64,000 nt of DNA from Argopecten irradians. Taxonomy: Eukaryota; Mollusca; Bivalvia; Pectinida; Pectinidae. The notes beneath the pieces are model-generated. The model saw nothing but the letters and a program-made list of their open reading frames with translations. It did not search any database and was not told where the DNA came from. Location: NCBI RefSeq assembly GCF_041381155.1, contig NC_091138.1, positions 34,031,604 to 34,095,603 of the forward strand, in the 5' to 3' direction. Each line of letters opens with the position of its first letter. Position 1 is the first letter of the stretch. Below are positions 1 through 13,900 of the stretch, one piece after another. The position numbers and the translations under genes were made by a program.

Positions 1-733
1 TAAAGTCAGTCACAGCCAGATAGGCGATAATGTCGTGTCATATGCGTCAGTCACGAACTTTTGTCGTATTTTAATAAAATTATTTTGGAGATTCTTGTCA
101 TGTTATTAATTGCGATTTTTTCCGTTCAATAGTGTTGGGGGAGGGGAGGGGCATATGCTTAGTTCAAGTTAAGTCATTATTAGATCTTTGTTGCATCTTA
201 AATAAAACCTTGCTGTTAGCTCTACAATGTAGAAAGTTTGATAGAAACCTAGTTTCTTCAGTAACTCCTCGGGAATACCCGATTCAGGATGACACTAGTT
301 CTGGAGAACTTATAGTTATTAATTTCTGGGGAAAATCTTTCTATGACATTGGATACTTTGGATTGTCATAGGATAAAAAAATGTCATGATAGAACATACT
401 GTTTTGGTTTTTCCATTTTTCGATGTAAATTTTCTATTGCAGCATTTGAAGTGATTTTTTGTCTTGCCATAGTATGTAAAAAAAACCCACATGTCCCCTG
501 ATATTTCAAGAAAATAAAAATCTAGATATTTTGGCATATATTTTGTCTTGTCTGATTAGCTATTCGACGTCCTAGAATGATATTGCTAAGAGAAGAAACT
601 AATGCGTCTAATGATTGAAGTTACAATTGTTTTGAACTTTAAACATTATTTTTTTTCGTGGCCCACAATCTATAACTAGTTTTGATACTATTACTGTTTA
701 GTACTTACCATGTATTTACTTGTATATATGTAG

Positions 734-945
734 GTGTGGTGTTGACACTGTCCTCCGTAGTACTGATCGGAGCCTTGTTCCTGATGACGCTACTTTCATT
801 CGGATTCTCCAGCTTCCTAGTCATTGGATACTATTCCTTCACATATTTCTGGAATTTACTGAATCCGATGTCTATAGGGATTCCCATCCCTGAATTTCTG
901 ACCTCCAGGATTCCAGTCTGGACAACCAAGCAGAAATTAACATAG
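734..945 (+). CDS. 3'-terminal coding exon of an unrecognised membrane protein (partial gene)
   Basis: An AG acceptor after a T-rich tract ends at 733. From 734 an open frame (entering with two bases of a split codon) runs to a TAG at 943-945, about 70 residues. The first 40 or so are strongly hydrophobic (Leu, Val, Phe, Ile) and look like one or two membrane spans. The remaining 30 are polar and rich in proline and isoleucine, ending in Lys-Gln-Lys-Leu-Thr. Many codons end in G or C, unlike the flanking AT-rich DNA, which supports real coding sequence. I do not recognise the family. The upstream exons would lie to the left of the window. It could also be an internal open stretch with a chance acceptor. 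Confidence 0.5.
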
Positions 946-3900
946 AAGGTGTTGTCGATACTTGCCTTAGAGATCGATCTATTGGCCAGCCAAATAACAG
1001 TCAGGGTCGCGGGAATCTCTCGATTTACGCCTACGTCAATCGACGTCAACGTTTAAGATCTCTTCTGTCAATTCTAAGCCAAGATATCCTTATGTGCGTC
1101 TTTCACTTCTAACACAAAATAATGTGCGTCAAAGTTTCAGAATGTTTTTGAGGATTCTAACGCATAATGTTGTAGTCAAAGTTCTGATGCAAGCTTGTTC
1201 CGTCAAAACTCTCAATAATAAATATGACGGAATGTGACTTTGATGTAGGTGGCGTCACGGTATTTGGAAATTAACATAAAAGATTTGTGATCAGGTGAAT
1301 TTATATACTGAATGTAACGTTACATACCATAGTCAGTTCATAATTCGATGCTTTTGATAATATACATTCCTTTCATAAACTGTTTTTTGTCTAGAATCCC
1401 AAAAGATAACCGGTAGGTATCAGAGCATTGACATCAAGTTGAAATTTGTATGCAATTGTATATTATAATGTTTTCATTAATAATACCGAAGCGATTGTCT
1501 ATTGTATACATATACCACTTGAACATTTTTTGTAATAAATTAAAAATATATAATATTGCAATCTTGTAACCAATTCAGTGCTCTAACCTTGATATCCATA
1601 AATCGTATTTGCTCTATATCATGTGAATCTCTTATTCCTATATCTTTTACATCTACTGCTATGTCAGCTACTACATCAATACATATAGTTACGGGTAGTA
1701 GGCAAATTCCTGTGACACAGAAATACAGAATGGTAAAACAAACAGTAATTCGTCTACTACCATGGTTGTTTTATATGGGATTCTTGATATTTAGCTACAT
1801 GACCAATAACATTGTAGACACTTAGTGAGAAAGTGAAATATACTTTTATACAATGTCCATACTTAACCATGGATTTTGTAGACGGTTCCAGAAACATTTA
1901 TTTTTCGGTATCAAGAAGATACAACTGTTCTTGTTCTTTGGTGGTTTTTGATATACATAATGTTTACAGGAAATTGTTGAAGTTTGATCAATAAAAATAA
2001 AACAAAACCTATTTTCTGTAGAATTTATTATTATTTAAATTATTTCAACTAACGACTCATCGAAACATACACTTCAGGAATCGCCTGGAAAGACAGTTTT
2101 AAGATACCAATAGCCTCTGATTAAAAGGAACCAGTTACCAAGCAAAACACAACCTATTGGTGTGTAGTGACATCTTTGGTACCAACTGCCTTCCAGTATC
2201 GTTAAAATTTGATGTCTTGGTGTGTTGTTCGTAATTTAGATTTTTTTCTTAACAAATACAATTTCTTCTATTTAGAAGTTTATTTTCTTGATCATGAAGA
2301 GTTAAGTGGTAACATATTTCGATAAACTAGGTGTAGTCTTTACTCGTAGAATGTTTGAATGTAAATCAGTTCATTATCATGTGGTCATTACACAACAAGG
2401 AAGTACACTGCCTTACCTAGCCAGTCCTACAAAAAGATTCCTTTTGAAGTCCCGGTCGCTAAAATGTATCAAGAGGAAAACCAATCCACTGATATGAGTG
2501 GTGTTTGACCCGATAAGAGCCCAGTGTGCTTACAAGAAATAAATCCAGAAGTTAATTTGACGCTCCGAACATTGGGGGGAGCACTTATATACGGGGGGTC
2601 GCTTATTGGATAAAATGCAGGACCCCATTTTCCAGAGTATAGGTCGCACATTTTACTTGGAAATCGAGAGTGCGGCTTATACACCGGTGCGACTTATGTT
2701 CCGGAAAATATGGTAATACAATATGATTTTAATTAAACATGCCATCTTCTGCTGTAGGTTTTGTTTCATTGTTTTCTTTAATCATTTAATTTCAAGACTA
2801 CATCGACACTTTTAAGGAAAGTGTAAAGTTAACTGTCCCTTTACAAAAGATCATCGTAAAACGAATACAGATTTTGCAAAAATATAACAACAACCAAACA
2901 CAAAGGTGATACACATTGATTTATTATATTTTATTCTCGTCACAGACGCTAGCCTTTCTAAGCCTACATAATCTTGGTGCAGTGATGGCGCTATTTATAG
3001 ATGAGGTACCGTCATACAATCGCACCTTACACATGTTAATAAAATCTCTCTCGTCAATTACACACATTCACAAAATTATTATCAAAATAATAATAGAAAA
3101 ATGATCCATTATTTGATTGCGGACAAAAGAAATCATGTTACAATTTCTGATAAGAACATAATACACTTTTAACCCTACATGTATACTTTCATGGTTTTAT
3201 TTACAAAATGGGATTAAAATTGTTTATTAAAGAAAATGAGTATTTGTTCTCAGTCATATATTATATTTTTTTAAATTAGCACTTTGAAAAAGGATACCAA
3301 TGTCATACTGGTGATTATAGTGTTTAACGTGAATAGTCGGGCAAAGAAAACCAGTCTAAATGTTCATTGGCCTTCCAAAAGTTTCACATTAATACGACGG
3401 TCAAGTTCTGCTTAGTTTCCCAGCTCTGACCATTAAAGTAAAGAAAAGGTGAAAGCATTGAAAGCGAGGCTGTGTGGAAATGTAACCACGGACATAGTGA
3501 GCGGAATGTTTTAGAAATTTTCGTACGCAGACAGATTTTGACGAGAGATTTTATTTTTTCATTTCTAGATACATTCACACCATTTTTACCGACTTTAGCC
3601 AACCTTGCCCGACTGTTCACTTTAATGTCTTTTAACAACCATGTGTAAATTCTAGAATCCTTGAGTTCTTTACAACCATGTAGTGGTAAATTATAATTAC
3701 CATTACTGTACATTACATTCTTATACATTCGAAGACTAATTATGCCTATGATTATCACATAGATATTTTAATGGGAAATAAAATTTTTTGTCATGAAACT
3801 TCCCACTTCCAGTGGTATTTTCACTTTATCTGACTCAAAATTTTAATATGAACTTAGCATATGTATTTAGAGTTATTGCCCTCGATTCACACTGGCTTTT

Positions 3901-4941
3901 TCTAATCAAAATCATCAAAACAGGTGATGAATATCATTTTTATAGTCATAAAAAGTTTTTAAATGGAAGTTAGATTCTAATACATTTGATATTATCAACT
4001 AAAAACATTTATGTTAATAAAATAACCTTAAAAGTTAGATAAGCACTTTATTGGTACAAAATATACACTACAATATTGTTCTGTTCCAGAATAAAAAAGA
4101 AATTTAAACTAAACAAAAACAATTTTTTTGCCAGTTCATGAACTCCTTCACCCCTGTAGATACATTTAGAATCTTCTAGTTCAATGGCTGGAATAGCCCA
4201 TTTTTTAATTTCAGTGGTGAATGAGATAAAACTCTTTTTTCCAATAAGGACAAAAGGAAAAGCACTCATACCAAGATGATTGATCTTTCAACAAATGAGA
4301 CACAACCTGTTGATGATTTACTGTAATTTTCTCGACTTTCAGAAATTTTATTTGGAACATTATAACCACATGTTTAATACTGTAATATAAATATACACAA
4401 GTACACTGAAGTCTCGATAATGGAAATGACACAAATTTTTAACTAGTTACATGTATTGCACAGTTGCACCAACAATTAAAATATGTTACTTACAGTGAAG
4501 CTGATTATTTTTGCAGGTAAAATTTTACAAATTTGATTAGAAAATACAATTTAATTTGGTGATTTTTTTTAAATTTCCTGATCTGGCTACTGTAAATCAA
4601 CTTTCTTTTGCGGCTACTAAATTTTGAAATTTCCATTTAGTGTAGTTGCAGAGATTATGTTAATGCCTTTCAAAATAATTGCCAATTTATACCTTGATCA
4701 GCTAATTCGTTAAAAAAAGATAAATGACACGAAAGAAAGACAGTTTACAGTGAATGGGAATATATGATTAATCCATTTCTCAATATTGCGTGGATTAATT
4801 AAACTTTTATGAAGTTTTAAAAAAAAATTAACCTTCCCACGAAAACAAGGGATTATTAACCAAATTACGGTATCTGTTCCACAATACACAGGCAACTGAC
4901 ACAAATGTCCAACCAACGGTATGTATGATATCATAATATAT
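946..4941. other. Non-coding stretch, mostly anonymous AT-rich DNA
   Basis: No exon with convincing splice sites and protein similarity was found. Open frames at 1556-1825 (plus) and 3384-3758 (minus) resemble no known protein and have AT-rich random-looking composition. The only recognisable element is the degenerate repeat near 2555-2716, listed separately. Confidence 0.5.
2555..2716. mobile_element. Degenerate short DNA-transposon-like repeat (GCGACTTAT family)
   Basis: The stretch carries diverged copies of a motif like GTGCGACTTATGTTCCGG and ends in CCGGAAAATATGGTAAT. A TATTTTCCGGA terminus next to GCGACTTAT-type subrepeats resembles non-autonomous DNA transposons common in animal genomes. 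Only one end is clear. The superfamily cannot be told from this copy. Confidence 0.4.
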
Positions 4942-5140
4942 ATTCACTCTTTACACATTACAGAGTTACCTCCCTTTTGGGTAGGTATCCATTGTGACTG
5001 TGTGACATCATTATTTTGTGACTGCAGCTCACGTCATTTTCTCTGAAAAGTATTCGGTACGTTTCCCTCTAAAACACACGATGTCACAATCAATATTTAC
5101 CCGCAAGGGCAGATAACTCTATAATATGCAAATACAGAAT
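4942..5140. mobile_element. Foldback MITE, family A, copy 1
   Basis: About 200 bp whose two halves are imperfect inverted repeats. The left arm reads ACAGAGTTACCTCCC then GGGTAGG; the right arm, read backward, gives ATAGAGTTATCTGCCC then GGGTAAA. The centre holds a TGTGACATCA motif in both orientations. No open frame is present. The same structure recurs near 7028, 26160, 38672, 43489 and 51198, with a half copy near 9879. Confidence 0.7.
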
Positions 5141-7027
5141 ACTGTTGATTGCCCGGTCCCTGTGCCACAATTCTCCAAACAGCCATTTTATAGAAAGCCT
5201 GTTTCCTGTACAAGTACATGTAGTGTTGTAAATATTTTAGATCATATTAAGGGAGGCAATTGCGAAATAGAATATCAAACAAACTACAATTGCCATATAC
5301 ATAATGTATATCATATTTGACATACATGTATTATATAAATCTTCAAAAGCCAATCAACAGTGGTTTGCTATATCATGAAGAATAATTGCAGTGTAGTACA
5401 TGATTCTCACAAATACTGCTGTAGAAACACGAACAATCACACTCATTTTTAAGTACATTTTATGTACATGAAGATGTAACAACCATTATTGTGCTTGATT
5501 TCATGGTGTAAATGATTCTATGGTTTAATAAAACAAAGAGGGAGCCAAGGAGGGGAAGAACTAGTACTACAACAAATAGCCATACATTGCCTTTAATTCT
5601 GGCAGAAATCTTTCCTTTTGTCATCCAAAGCTGCAATAACTAGTACATGTACTTGAAAAAAATATCTAATAAAAAATTCACAAATTTACAGTTGAAAAGT
5701 TCTGTATTTTACGACACAAAAAATAATTTACGGTACAATCAATTTTGATCGATCATCAGAAATTCGAAGAATCAATTAGATTTTCCAAGCATTTTGCTAG
5801 TAATTTGGTTTAATCACAAATCTACTTGAAGCACCTGTATGAAACAATACAATATACCGGTAGGCTATCATACCTTTGAAAGGGCCTTATTTACATGTTC
5901 AATAAAGGAATTTTTATTTACATGGATACATTTTATATATACATAGTATATAGTATTTCAGTAATGGTCTAAACTGTATTAGTAAAAGACATAGAAACAT
6001 TAAAAACAACATAACACTGTCAATTATGAAATCTCTGCAAACTAGGCAGCGGTTCTTCTTTTAAAATTCAGTTTCATTAATCTTCATAGACTTGGACAGG
6101 GAATTATATCATCAAGTTGTATTTCAGATATGAAATAAATTTCTCCATGAAAATCAATATTGACTAATGTTTCCCCTAAAAAATGGCGGAAATGTTTTCT
6201 ACCAAGTACAATCATAAACCCAACTAATACTGCCTATAGAAGGATAGTTTATATTGCCAAGGAGTGTTTTTACTGTTTATAACAGTTATCAAATTAATTA
6301 AGTGTACACATTTTTTCATTATATCTAGTGTTTGTTGCTCTTGAAAGTTTTCTCTAAAATAATTGCGCAAATGGTTTCTTCTGTATGTGCTTGATATTAC
6401 AAATATTCTGAATTTGTAAATCAATCATTGCGCTAAGCTATTCAAAATTCACCTAGATTTGATTGTAAGCAAATGTTAACCTGCCCTTGACACACTGACA
6501 GATAACACAATGCAGTTACAGGACTCAATATATACCTTGGCACTAGAACTCAACAATGCTAATTCATGATAAATGATATAAGCATGAACTATGACCATTG
6601 TCACAGGATAATTCCCTACCAAAGTTTAATCAAACTTTCTGATAGCAATAACTGTCTCCTTGTGACAAATGCCCACAATGCATATGTACATTTAATAATA
6701 ATGCAAAAATGCCAAAAAATGTGATAAGCATTATACGTTACAGCACTTGGATGAATAAATCACATTGTTTCATTACTTTGAAAAGTAATTATTGAACATT
6801 TAAATAACTCCCATATTGATTTTTCTTTAAATGAGACGGAATGTAAGCAGTTTTGACATTGTACACCTAAATACTATTATTTTTAATGTCTTACGCAAGA
6901 CAAGCAGTATCTATTTAGCCACCTAATTCGTACATTGTCATTAAAATCAGCCAATAAATGATTCTGTCAACAAGCAAAAGGCAGGGATAGAACCAAACAC
7001 ACAGTGAAGTTTTCATCTTGTATCATG
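5141..7027. other. Anonymous AT-rich intergenic DNA
   Basis: I see no exon, RNA gene or clear repeat here. The short open frames have no recognisable protein content. Confidence 0.4.
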
Positions 7028-7218
7028 TATTCAGTCTTTGCATATTATAGAGTTATCTACCTTTAGGAGTAAATATCAAATATTGTAATGTCATGTATTT
7101 GCGAGCAGAACATCACATTTTTCAGAGAAAATAGCGAGAATTTCACTCACAATGTAATGTAATGAAGTCACATCAGATAACGACCCACAAGGGAGATAAC
7201 TCTGTAAGATTTGTTGAC
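7028..7218. mobile_element. Foldback MITE, family A, copy 2
   Basis: The left arm contains ATTATAGAGTTATCTACC and the right arm ends in AGGGAGATAACTCTGTAA, its imperfect inverse. Length and internal motifs match the copy at 4942-5140. Confidence 0.65.
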
Positions 7219-7314
7219 TTTGTAATGTAATTAGCATTCCTACCTTAAATGGTAATGTGGATGTTAATCTTGTATCATGTTTCTGTGTGTTGACCTTGTG
7301 CAGGATTTTGACCT

Positions 7315-7795
7315 TGGATTGTTGACCTTGTAAGGTGGTTTTGATTGTTAGCTTGGAGTGTTGAATTTGGATGCTGGTTTGTGGTGTTGAATTTGGATGT
7401 TGGTTTGGAGTGTTGAATTTGGATGGCAGTTTGGAGTGTTGAATTTGGATGTTAAGCTGGGGTGTTGAATTTGTAAGGCAGGTTGGAGTGTTAAATTTGG
7501 ATGGCAGTTTGGGGTTTCATCCTTGAATAGTGGTTTGTGTGTTGAACTTAAATGTCAGCTTGGAATATTGTCATTTGAAGGTATTGTTAAATGTGGTAAA
7601 TGGAAATTTGCAGGGTGATGACCCTGGATGTGTTAGGTTGAAGAGTTGGCCTTTGGCAATGACTTGAGGTGTACCAGGTAGACCTTTAACAGTGCTTTAA
7701 GGTGTTGACCATGGAAGATGGCTTTAAGTGTTGATCATGGAAGATGGCTTTAAGTGTTGACCATGGAAGATGGCTTTAAGTGTTGATCATGCATG
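7315..7795. repeat. Two-part minisatellite 3' of the WIPI3 gene
   Basis: From about 7315 to 7520, units of roughly 26-28 bp with the core GTGTTGAATTTGGATG and a variable GGCAGTTTGGA part repeat about eight times. From about 7690 to 7795 a related 26-bp unit, GTGTTGACCATGGAAGATGG plus CTTTAA, repeats about four times. The array lies just downstream of the WIPI3 stop codon (7931, minus strand), so it may fall in the 3' UTR. Confidence 0.75.
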
Positions 7796-7930
7796 GTAAT
7801 AAAGGATGTTGACCTTGAATAAAACGTAAAGCACATGACTACAAGGTTGTGGGAAAGGTTGACCATTGATAGCAACCTCACAGACTGATACACACGGTAT
7901 TGTTCTTTAGTCCATATAGTGAAGTCAAAA

Positions 7931-10900
7931 CTATGATCTATCATCTGTCATCTCGAGAAACTGGGCGTAAACATCACGAGTACATTCCCCTTTGGGGTTG
8001 AAGACAAACTTGTAATAACTGCCATCTGCACAAACCACTGTAATCAGAAATAAAACAAAATTGTTAATATTACTAAATCATAACTTTTCATTTATCTTAG
8101 AAGTAAAATATCATGAAAATTTAGTACACATGGCAAATACATAGATAAAAGTCTTAAGTTGGATTTGAAAGGGTAAATTGCAGGAAAGACTAACCTGCAT
8201 TTGACACTGAAGTATAAATCTCCTGCACAGTAAGAGATTAACTACAGACAAGATTTTTATCTCTTTAATGTAGGTCAAAGGGTCAAAATGTATGACAAAG
8301 CGACCTACTTGTCGTAAAAGATAACCCCAGCATGAAACTGGGAAAGTGGAAAATATATTGCTAGAACCATTTTACAGATAATGAGATTTATCTAAGAGTC
8401 TAGGATTTAAGAAGTAGTATTGCAAACATAATTATTAAAACATCTTTAAGACAAGTAAACCAATATCTTTATAAAGTTTTGTAAGAATTGAGAAAGTTAC
8501 CGATCACAGAGTTGGAGTCTGCACCAAAGGCACACAGACATCTAGCACCACCGGGCACCTGGAACTTGGAGAAACTCCAGGTAGAGCTGAAGTATTTAGG
8601 CAAGAAACTGGCTGATCCTATGCTGTAATAGAAAGCAAATATACCTATATGTGATCATGAGAAACTCCAGGTAGAGCTGAAGTATTTAGGCAAGAAACTT
8701 GCTGATCCTATGCTGTAATAGAAAGCAAATATACCTATATGTGATCATGATCATGATAAAATTAATTTTTCAGAGAAAGTCACATTGTATATCCACATAA
8801 TCATAATTACCTTATTCTTGTTATAAAATTAATAACAACAAAAATTAGAATTATTTTTTATATCAAATTGATATACATGCAACTCAACCTTTTATCAAAA
8901 GTCTTTTATGTATAACAACCAGACTTAAAACTTAAAATTTACTTTACACTAACCTGAATACTCAAAAAAACTCTGTCGAAAGATTTGCCACTATCCTAAT
9001 GACTTCAAGACAATGAGATTATATAGTACTTTGAAAATATATTGAAAACATCCAAGGAACAATTCCTGTACAGTAACATTTTCTATTCTTACCTTAACTG
9101 TTTGTTTTTCTTAGAATCCTCTGTAGAAAATATGTGTACAGTCCCATGATCACTGGCCACACACAAAAATGTTGAGTCTTGGTTGAAATTGATGCTGGAA
9201 AATATAGAGCATACACATCAGGTTTACACCTCTGTCGAATTTGTGACACATGCAAATCAAACTTTCATGAAAGGAAATGCAATACAAAAGCTCGGGCTAA
9301 ATCTTTTTGCTGACAGTCACATATACCATGGAAATTGTGAAAACAAACAAATTGATGGCAGTTGTACTTAGTATAGGTGCTTGAGGTTCTGACTCTAAAA
9401 ATTTTTTATATTATAAATACACACCAGTATATATGAGCATTGTTGGCCCCTCTCCTTAGTTCATGTAGCTGCAGTCCAGATATAGTATCAAACACTCGGA
9501 TCAGTGTTCCCTGAAACAAAGAACATTTTAATTCACCCTGAAATTACATAATGAACTGTTCCATCCTTTGCATAGGAAGAGCTCAAAGGTGTCTACTGGG
9601 GTGAAGAAGTTGATCAACAAAGCATCCTCATGCTGATATTCATTGTTACACAATGAAATTAAAGACATCACCAATATATGATATACTTTTTCTGTAACAA
9701 CTGAATTTTATTTTTGGCAGCAAAGAGAGGAGAGCTGTTGATTTGGCACCATTGATTACAACACCAAAGTTCAATGTGGTAGTCATTCAAGGATATGATA
9801 GATATGAGCAAAAGACCTGTATATAGCTAGGCCTTGGTACTGTACATGTGGGTAGTATTTAGTGAGCACTGTTCAGTCTATTACAGAGTTACATCCCTTG
9901 TGGGTAGGTGTCCATTATGACATCATTGTTTTGTTTTGTAAGTGAAACTCACATTGTTTTCTCTGGTCATTATGCAAATTGTTAGCAGTTTGATGCTGAA
10001 ATAAAAATGAAGAGAGAGAGACTACCTTTTCTGATGAGGTAGCCAATCGCGTACCCTGTAAGTTGAGGGCCAAAGAACCTACCTTTTCCGATGAGGTGGC
10101 CAAATGCGTGCCCTGTAAGTTGAGGGCCAGAGAACCTACCTTTTCTGATGAGGTAGCCAATCGTGTACCCTGTAAGTTAAGGGCCAAAGAACCTACCTTT
10201 TCTGATGAGGTGGCCAAATGCGTGCCATGTAAGTTGAGGGCCAGAGAACCTACCTTTTCTGATGAGGTGGCCAATCACGTACCCTGTAAGTTGACGGCAA
10301 GAGAACCTACCTTTTCTGATGAGGTAGCCAATTGTGTACCCTGTAAGTTGAGGGCTAGAGAACCTACCTTTTCATATGAGGTGGCCAATCACATACCCTG
10401 TAAGTTGAGGGCTAGAAAACCTACCTTTTCTGATGAGGTAGCCAATCGTGTACCCTGTAAGTTGAGGGCCAGAGAACCTAACTTTTCTGATGAGGTGGCC
10501 AATCACGTACCCTGTAAGTTGAGGGCCAGAAAACCTACCTTTTCTGAGTGGCCAATTGTGTACCCTGTTAGTTGAGGGCTAGATAACCTACCTTTTCTGA
10601 TGATGTGGTCAGTCGTGTACCCTGTAAGTTAAGGACCCAAGAACTTACCTTTTCTGATGAGGTGGCCAGTCGTGTACCCTGTAAGTTGAGGGCTAGAGAA
10701 CTGAGTGAAGCCTCATGAGCTGCAATATCCAGTGGTGACTTTTCAGTGTTGGCCAGGTCTACTATCTGTACATGGCCAGTCTTACGTCCAGGGAAAGTGA
10801 GTAGTGAATTGTTACTGTTTGGGCACATTACGCATAAACCTGAAAATGTATAAGCATTATTAAATATAAGTTTAACAATCTGTTTATTGCTATAGTTACC

Positions 10901-13900
10901 AACCAGTTACTGTAAACCAACTTTCTTCTGTATGCAGTTTATTTTTGCTAATTTTGTGATCAACTTAAAGATGCTCTACTGCCGACAGAGCATAAATGAT
11001 ACCCATCATTTGAACAGTAATTGGTGTTTAATCGTATATAATATATTTATGTTTAATTAACACAAAAAATAATATGATATAATTTTTTTTGCCTTGGTGC
11101 ATGCACAATCAGTTCTTCATTCCATATAGGATACTGTAGTGTCAAGGATTTTTTTCGGGATGAAATTAATTATTATTCATATTTTTAACTTGGAAGTAAA
11201 TTTATCAAAATTAGACGCTCAAACTTTTAAATGGTGGTAATGGGGTAAAGTAAGTAACTTTTGTAACCTTTTTGAAAATCACTATATTATCTGCCCCTGT
11301 TTTTGATAGCGAAAAATTACCATTTGTCTGCGGTGGATCATCTTTAATCTCTGTTAATACATATTGAAATGGAAATCACGAAACTTAGCATCAGAGAAGC
11401 ATTTGGTTTACAGTAGTAGGAAAGGTAATTCTTATATGGGTGTATAGATCTGTGAAAGCATATATCGAAAAGTTCACAATAAACCAGAATAATGTTTTGG
11501 GTTTCCCAAGGACACAGAACTTACAGTACAGACTAGTACATTTCTCAGATTTCCACAAAAACAAATGACTCATCTAAAATCATGATCATACCATCAACCA
11601 ATAACAGACTTTATATACAGTTAATAAGTTGATACTTCCAATTGTTGACTATCTCGAGCTTCCAAGGGATACTATCACTGTTGTTATATTTACCCCTGGA
11701 CAATGTCATTGCAAAACTGAAGGGTCTGTGTGCGATAACAGATGAGACAGGTAGTTTGGTCCTTTGATGTACATCAAAAGCATTGAATAACAGAATATTT
11801 TTGCACACTATGGTTGATCGTATGGCTTTGAAGTCAAGTGTCACACACCTAATCTTCAAAGGAAGCTGACTCTGTAAGCCTGTGATTTGTCTTATTTTCT
11901 CCAGAAAAGCCTACAGTCTTATATGACACAGTCCAGGGGTGGATATTATGACTGTGATAGTAACCCCTGGGATATCAAGGATGACAGAGGATGTCCCTAA
12001 TAAAGTAAAATTGGTATAATCCATTGTAAATTATATGAGATTATGTTCTGAGCTGTCTCCTAGTGACTGATCGTATAAGTCATCAGCAATCTCCATTCCT
12101 CTAACATAGATAAAATTACTATCTGTATATTTACAGTACTTACCTTTAGGATTGGCACATGTCTCAAACACATGGAGCTGTTGTGGGGTCTGTGTGAACG
12201 TGTAGACTTTAATCATCGTATCTAACACCACCACAATTCTGTAACAAAATCATACAGTCCACATTAAATACGATGCCCAAATTTCATTAAATAAAAAGAT
12301 CTAGTTTAATAGTTCTTCATACCCTTCAAAACCAGACAATTACTACAGCAAATAACATCTTCTTTTTGACGTTGAGTCTAACACTCATTCTGATTTGTCA
12401 GAGTTACTTCCCTTGGTCTCACTCCATCAGTATTAACCAAATCATCCTCGATTTCGATTGTAGGAATCATAGATGACCTAATCCATGGAAATCAACGATC
12501 TGAGTAAAACGAGGGGAAGTAACTCTGATACCTCATAAAGAGTTTTACTAAAACCCAATAAGTATCAAACCCAATTCTACATGTATTTTGGTAGAAAATG
12601 AACACAAAGTCAATCTGCAAGCAAATAAAATTTTACAAAGGTAAAATATACACTTTTTATCTACTCTAGAATAAATACTGACAACATATTCTGAATGAAA
12701 CCTCACCTATCTCTGCGAAGTCTCACACTTCTAACTTCTGTTGAAAACTCCAATTCTATCACATTTTTCTTCTTTAAGTCATCCCACACCATCACTGTTA
12801 ACAAAATTATATAGTATCTTAATACCTACAGGTACTTTATTCAGTTATTAAAACAATGTGACTCTGGTTTTAGAACAAATGTATAGTATTCGGCTGCATA
12901 TTATATCAATTGCAAAGTATATAAGCTGAACAAAATATCAATTTGGCAGATACAATGTATACGACATTTATTTATATTCCTTTTAAATCTGTGCTTTCAA
13001 AGAAGTACCTGTATCAAATTAGCCAATCAGAAAATTAGAATTACCAAGAAAACAAAGCAAAATAATTATAATGATATATATAGAGATACATTGAAAGCGC
13101 TTTGCTTTGAGCAGTTTTATTTTCTCAATACATTGTATATATGTACAGCAGAATGAAAATTAAAATTCTAAGAAAGGAGATAACAAACATACCTTTATTT
13201 GGAGGATACTTTGGATTTTTGCCTCCACCAACTAATGCTAAATAATTACATCGAAATAGCATTTCAATGTGAGTGATTCCGCCATCTGCAAAATCTGTTG
13301 GAATCAAATGACCAAAAATCTCATTGGATTATGGAAAATTTAAATTAGCTGCACAGAAAAATATTCATGAAAACAATACACCAATACAAAAATCTAAAAC
13401 AAACTATCTTAATATGATCAAAATAGAAGCTATTTGTCTTCCTCTCACAATAAATTAGAAACAAAGGGTGTGAACACTGAACAGTGAAACCCTGGTATGA
13501 TCGCCAGTTTAATAAGGTCAAACTTGACCACAGCAATAATTTACACTGGAATGGATTTACAAACACTATGATTATTCCTATGCACAAGAACATCTTATAA
13601 TATACAAGTGTATATGTGTCACATAAAATTAAGGAAATAAATTACCTTGTCTTTCTTTTTCTTTTAAAGGATCTGAATTATACACTCGGAATCCTGTTTC
13701 CATCCCACAAGCAAAACATCCTTCAAAAAGAAAACAAAGTCATATGTCATATGTGTATTGGACTCAGTCTGTTATCTCCAATCAATTGGTTTGGTTTGTT
13801 TGTTTTAAACCTCATTTTAACGACGAGTTAGTTCATCATTTACAATTGCGTCTGGTTAGTGAGGTAGCTAGGAAAAGCCAGAGTACCTACAGAACAACCA

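Noticed and set aside
1556-1825. 89-residue plus-strand open frame
   Set aside because: Rich in Ser, Thr and Ile from AT-rich codons with no family likeness or gene context.
3384-3758. 124-residue minus-strand open frame
   Set aside because: No recognisable protein similarity, no supporting splice sites, and a composition like random AT-rich DNA.
10063-10575. 170-residue plus-strand open frame with a 19-residue repeat
   Set aside because: It is the antisense of the WIPI3 junction array. The 57-bp period keeps several frames open on both strands.
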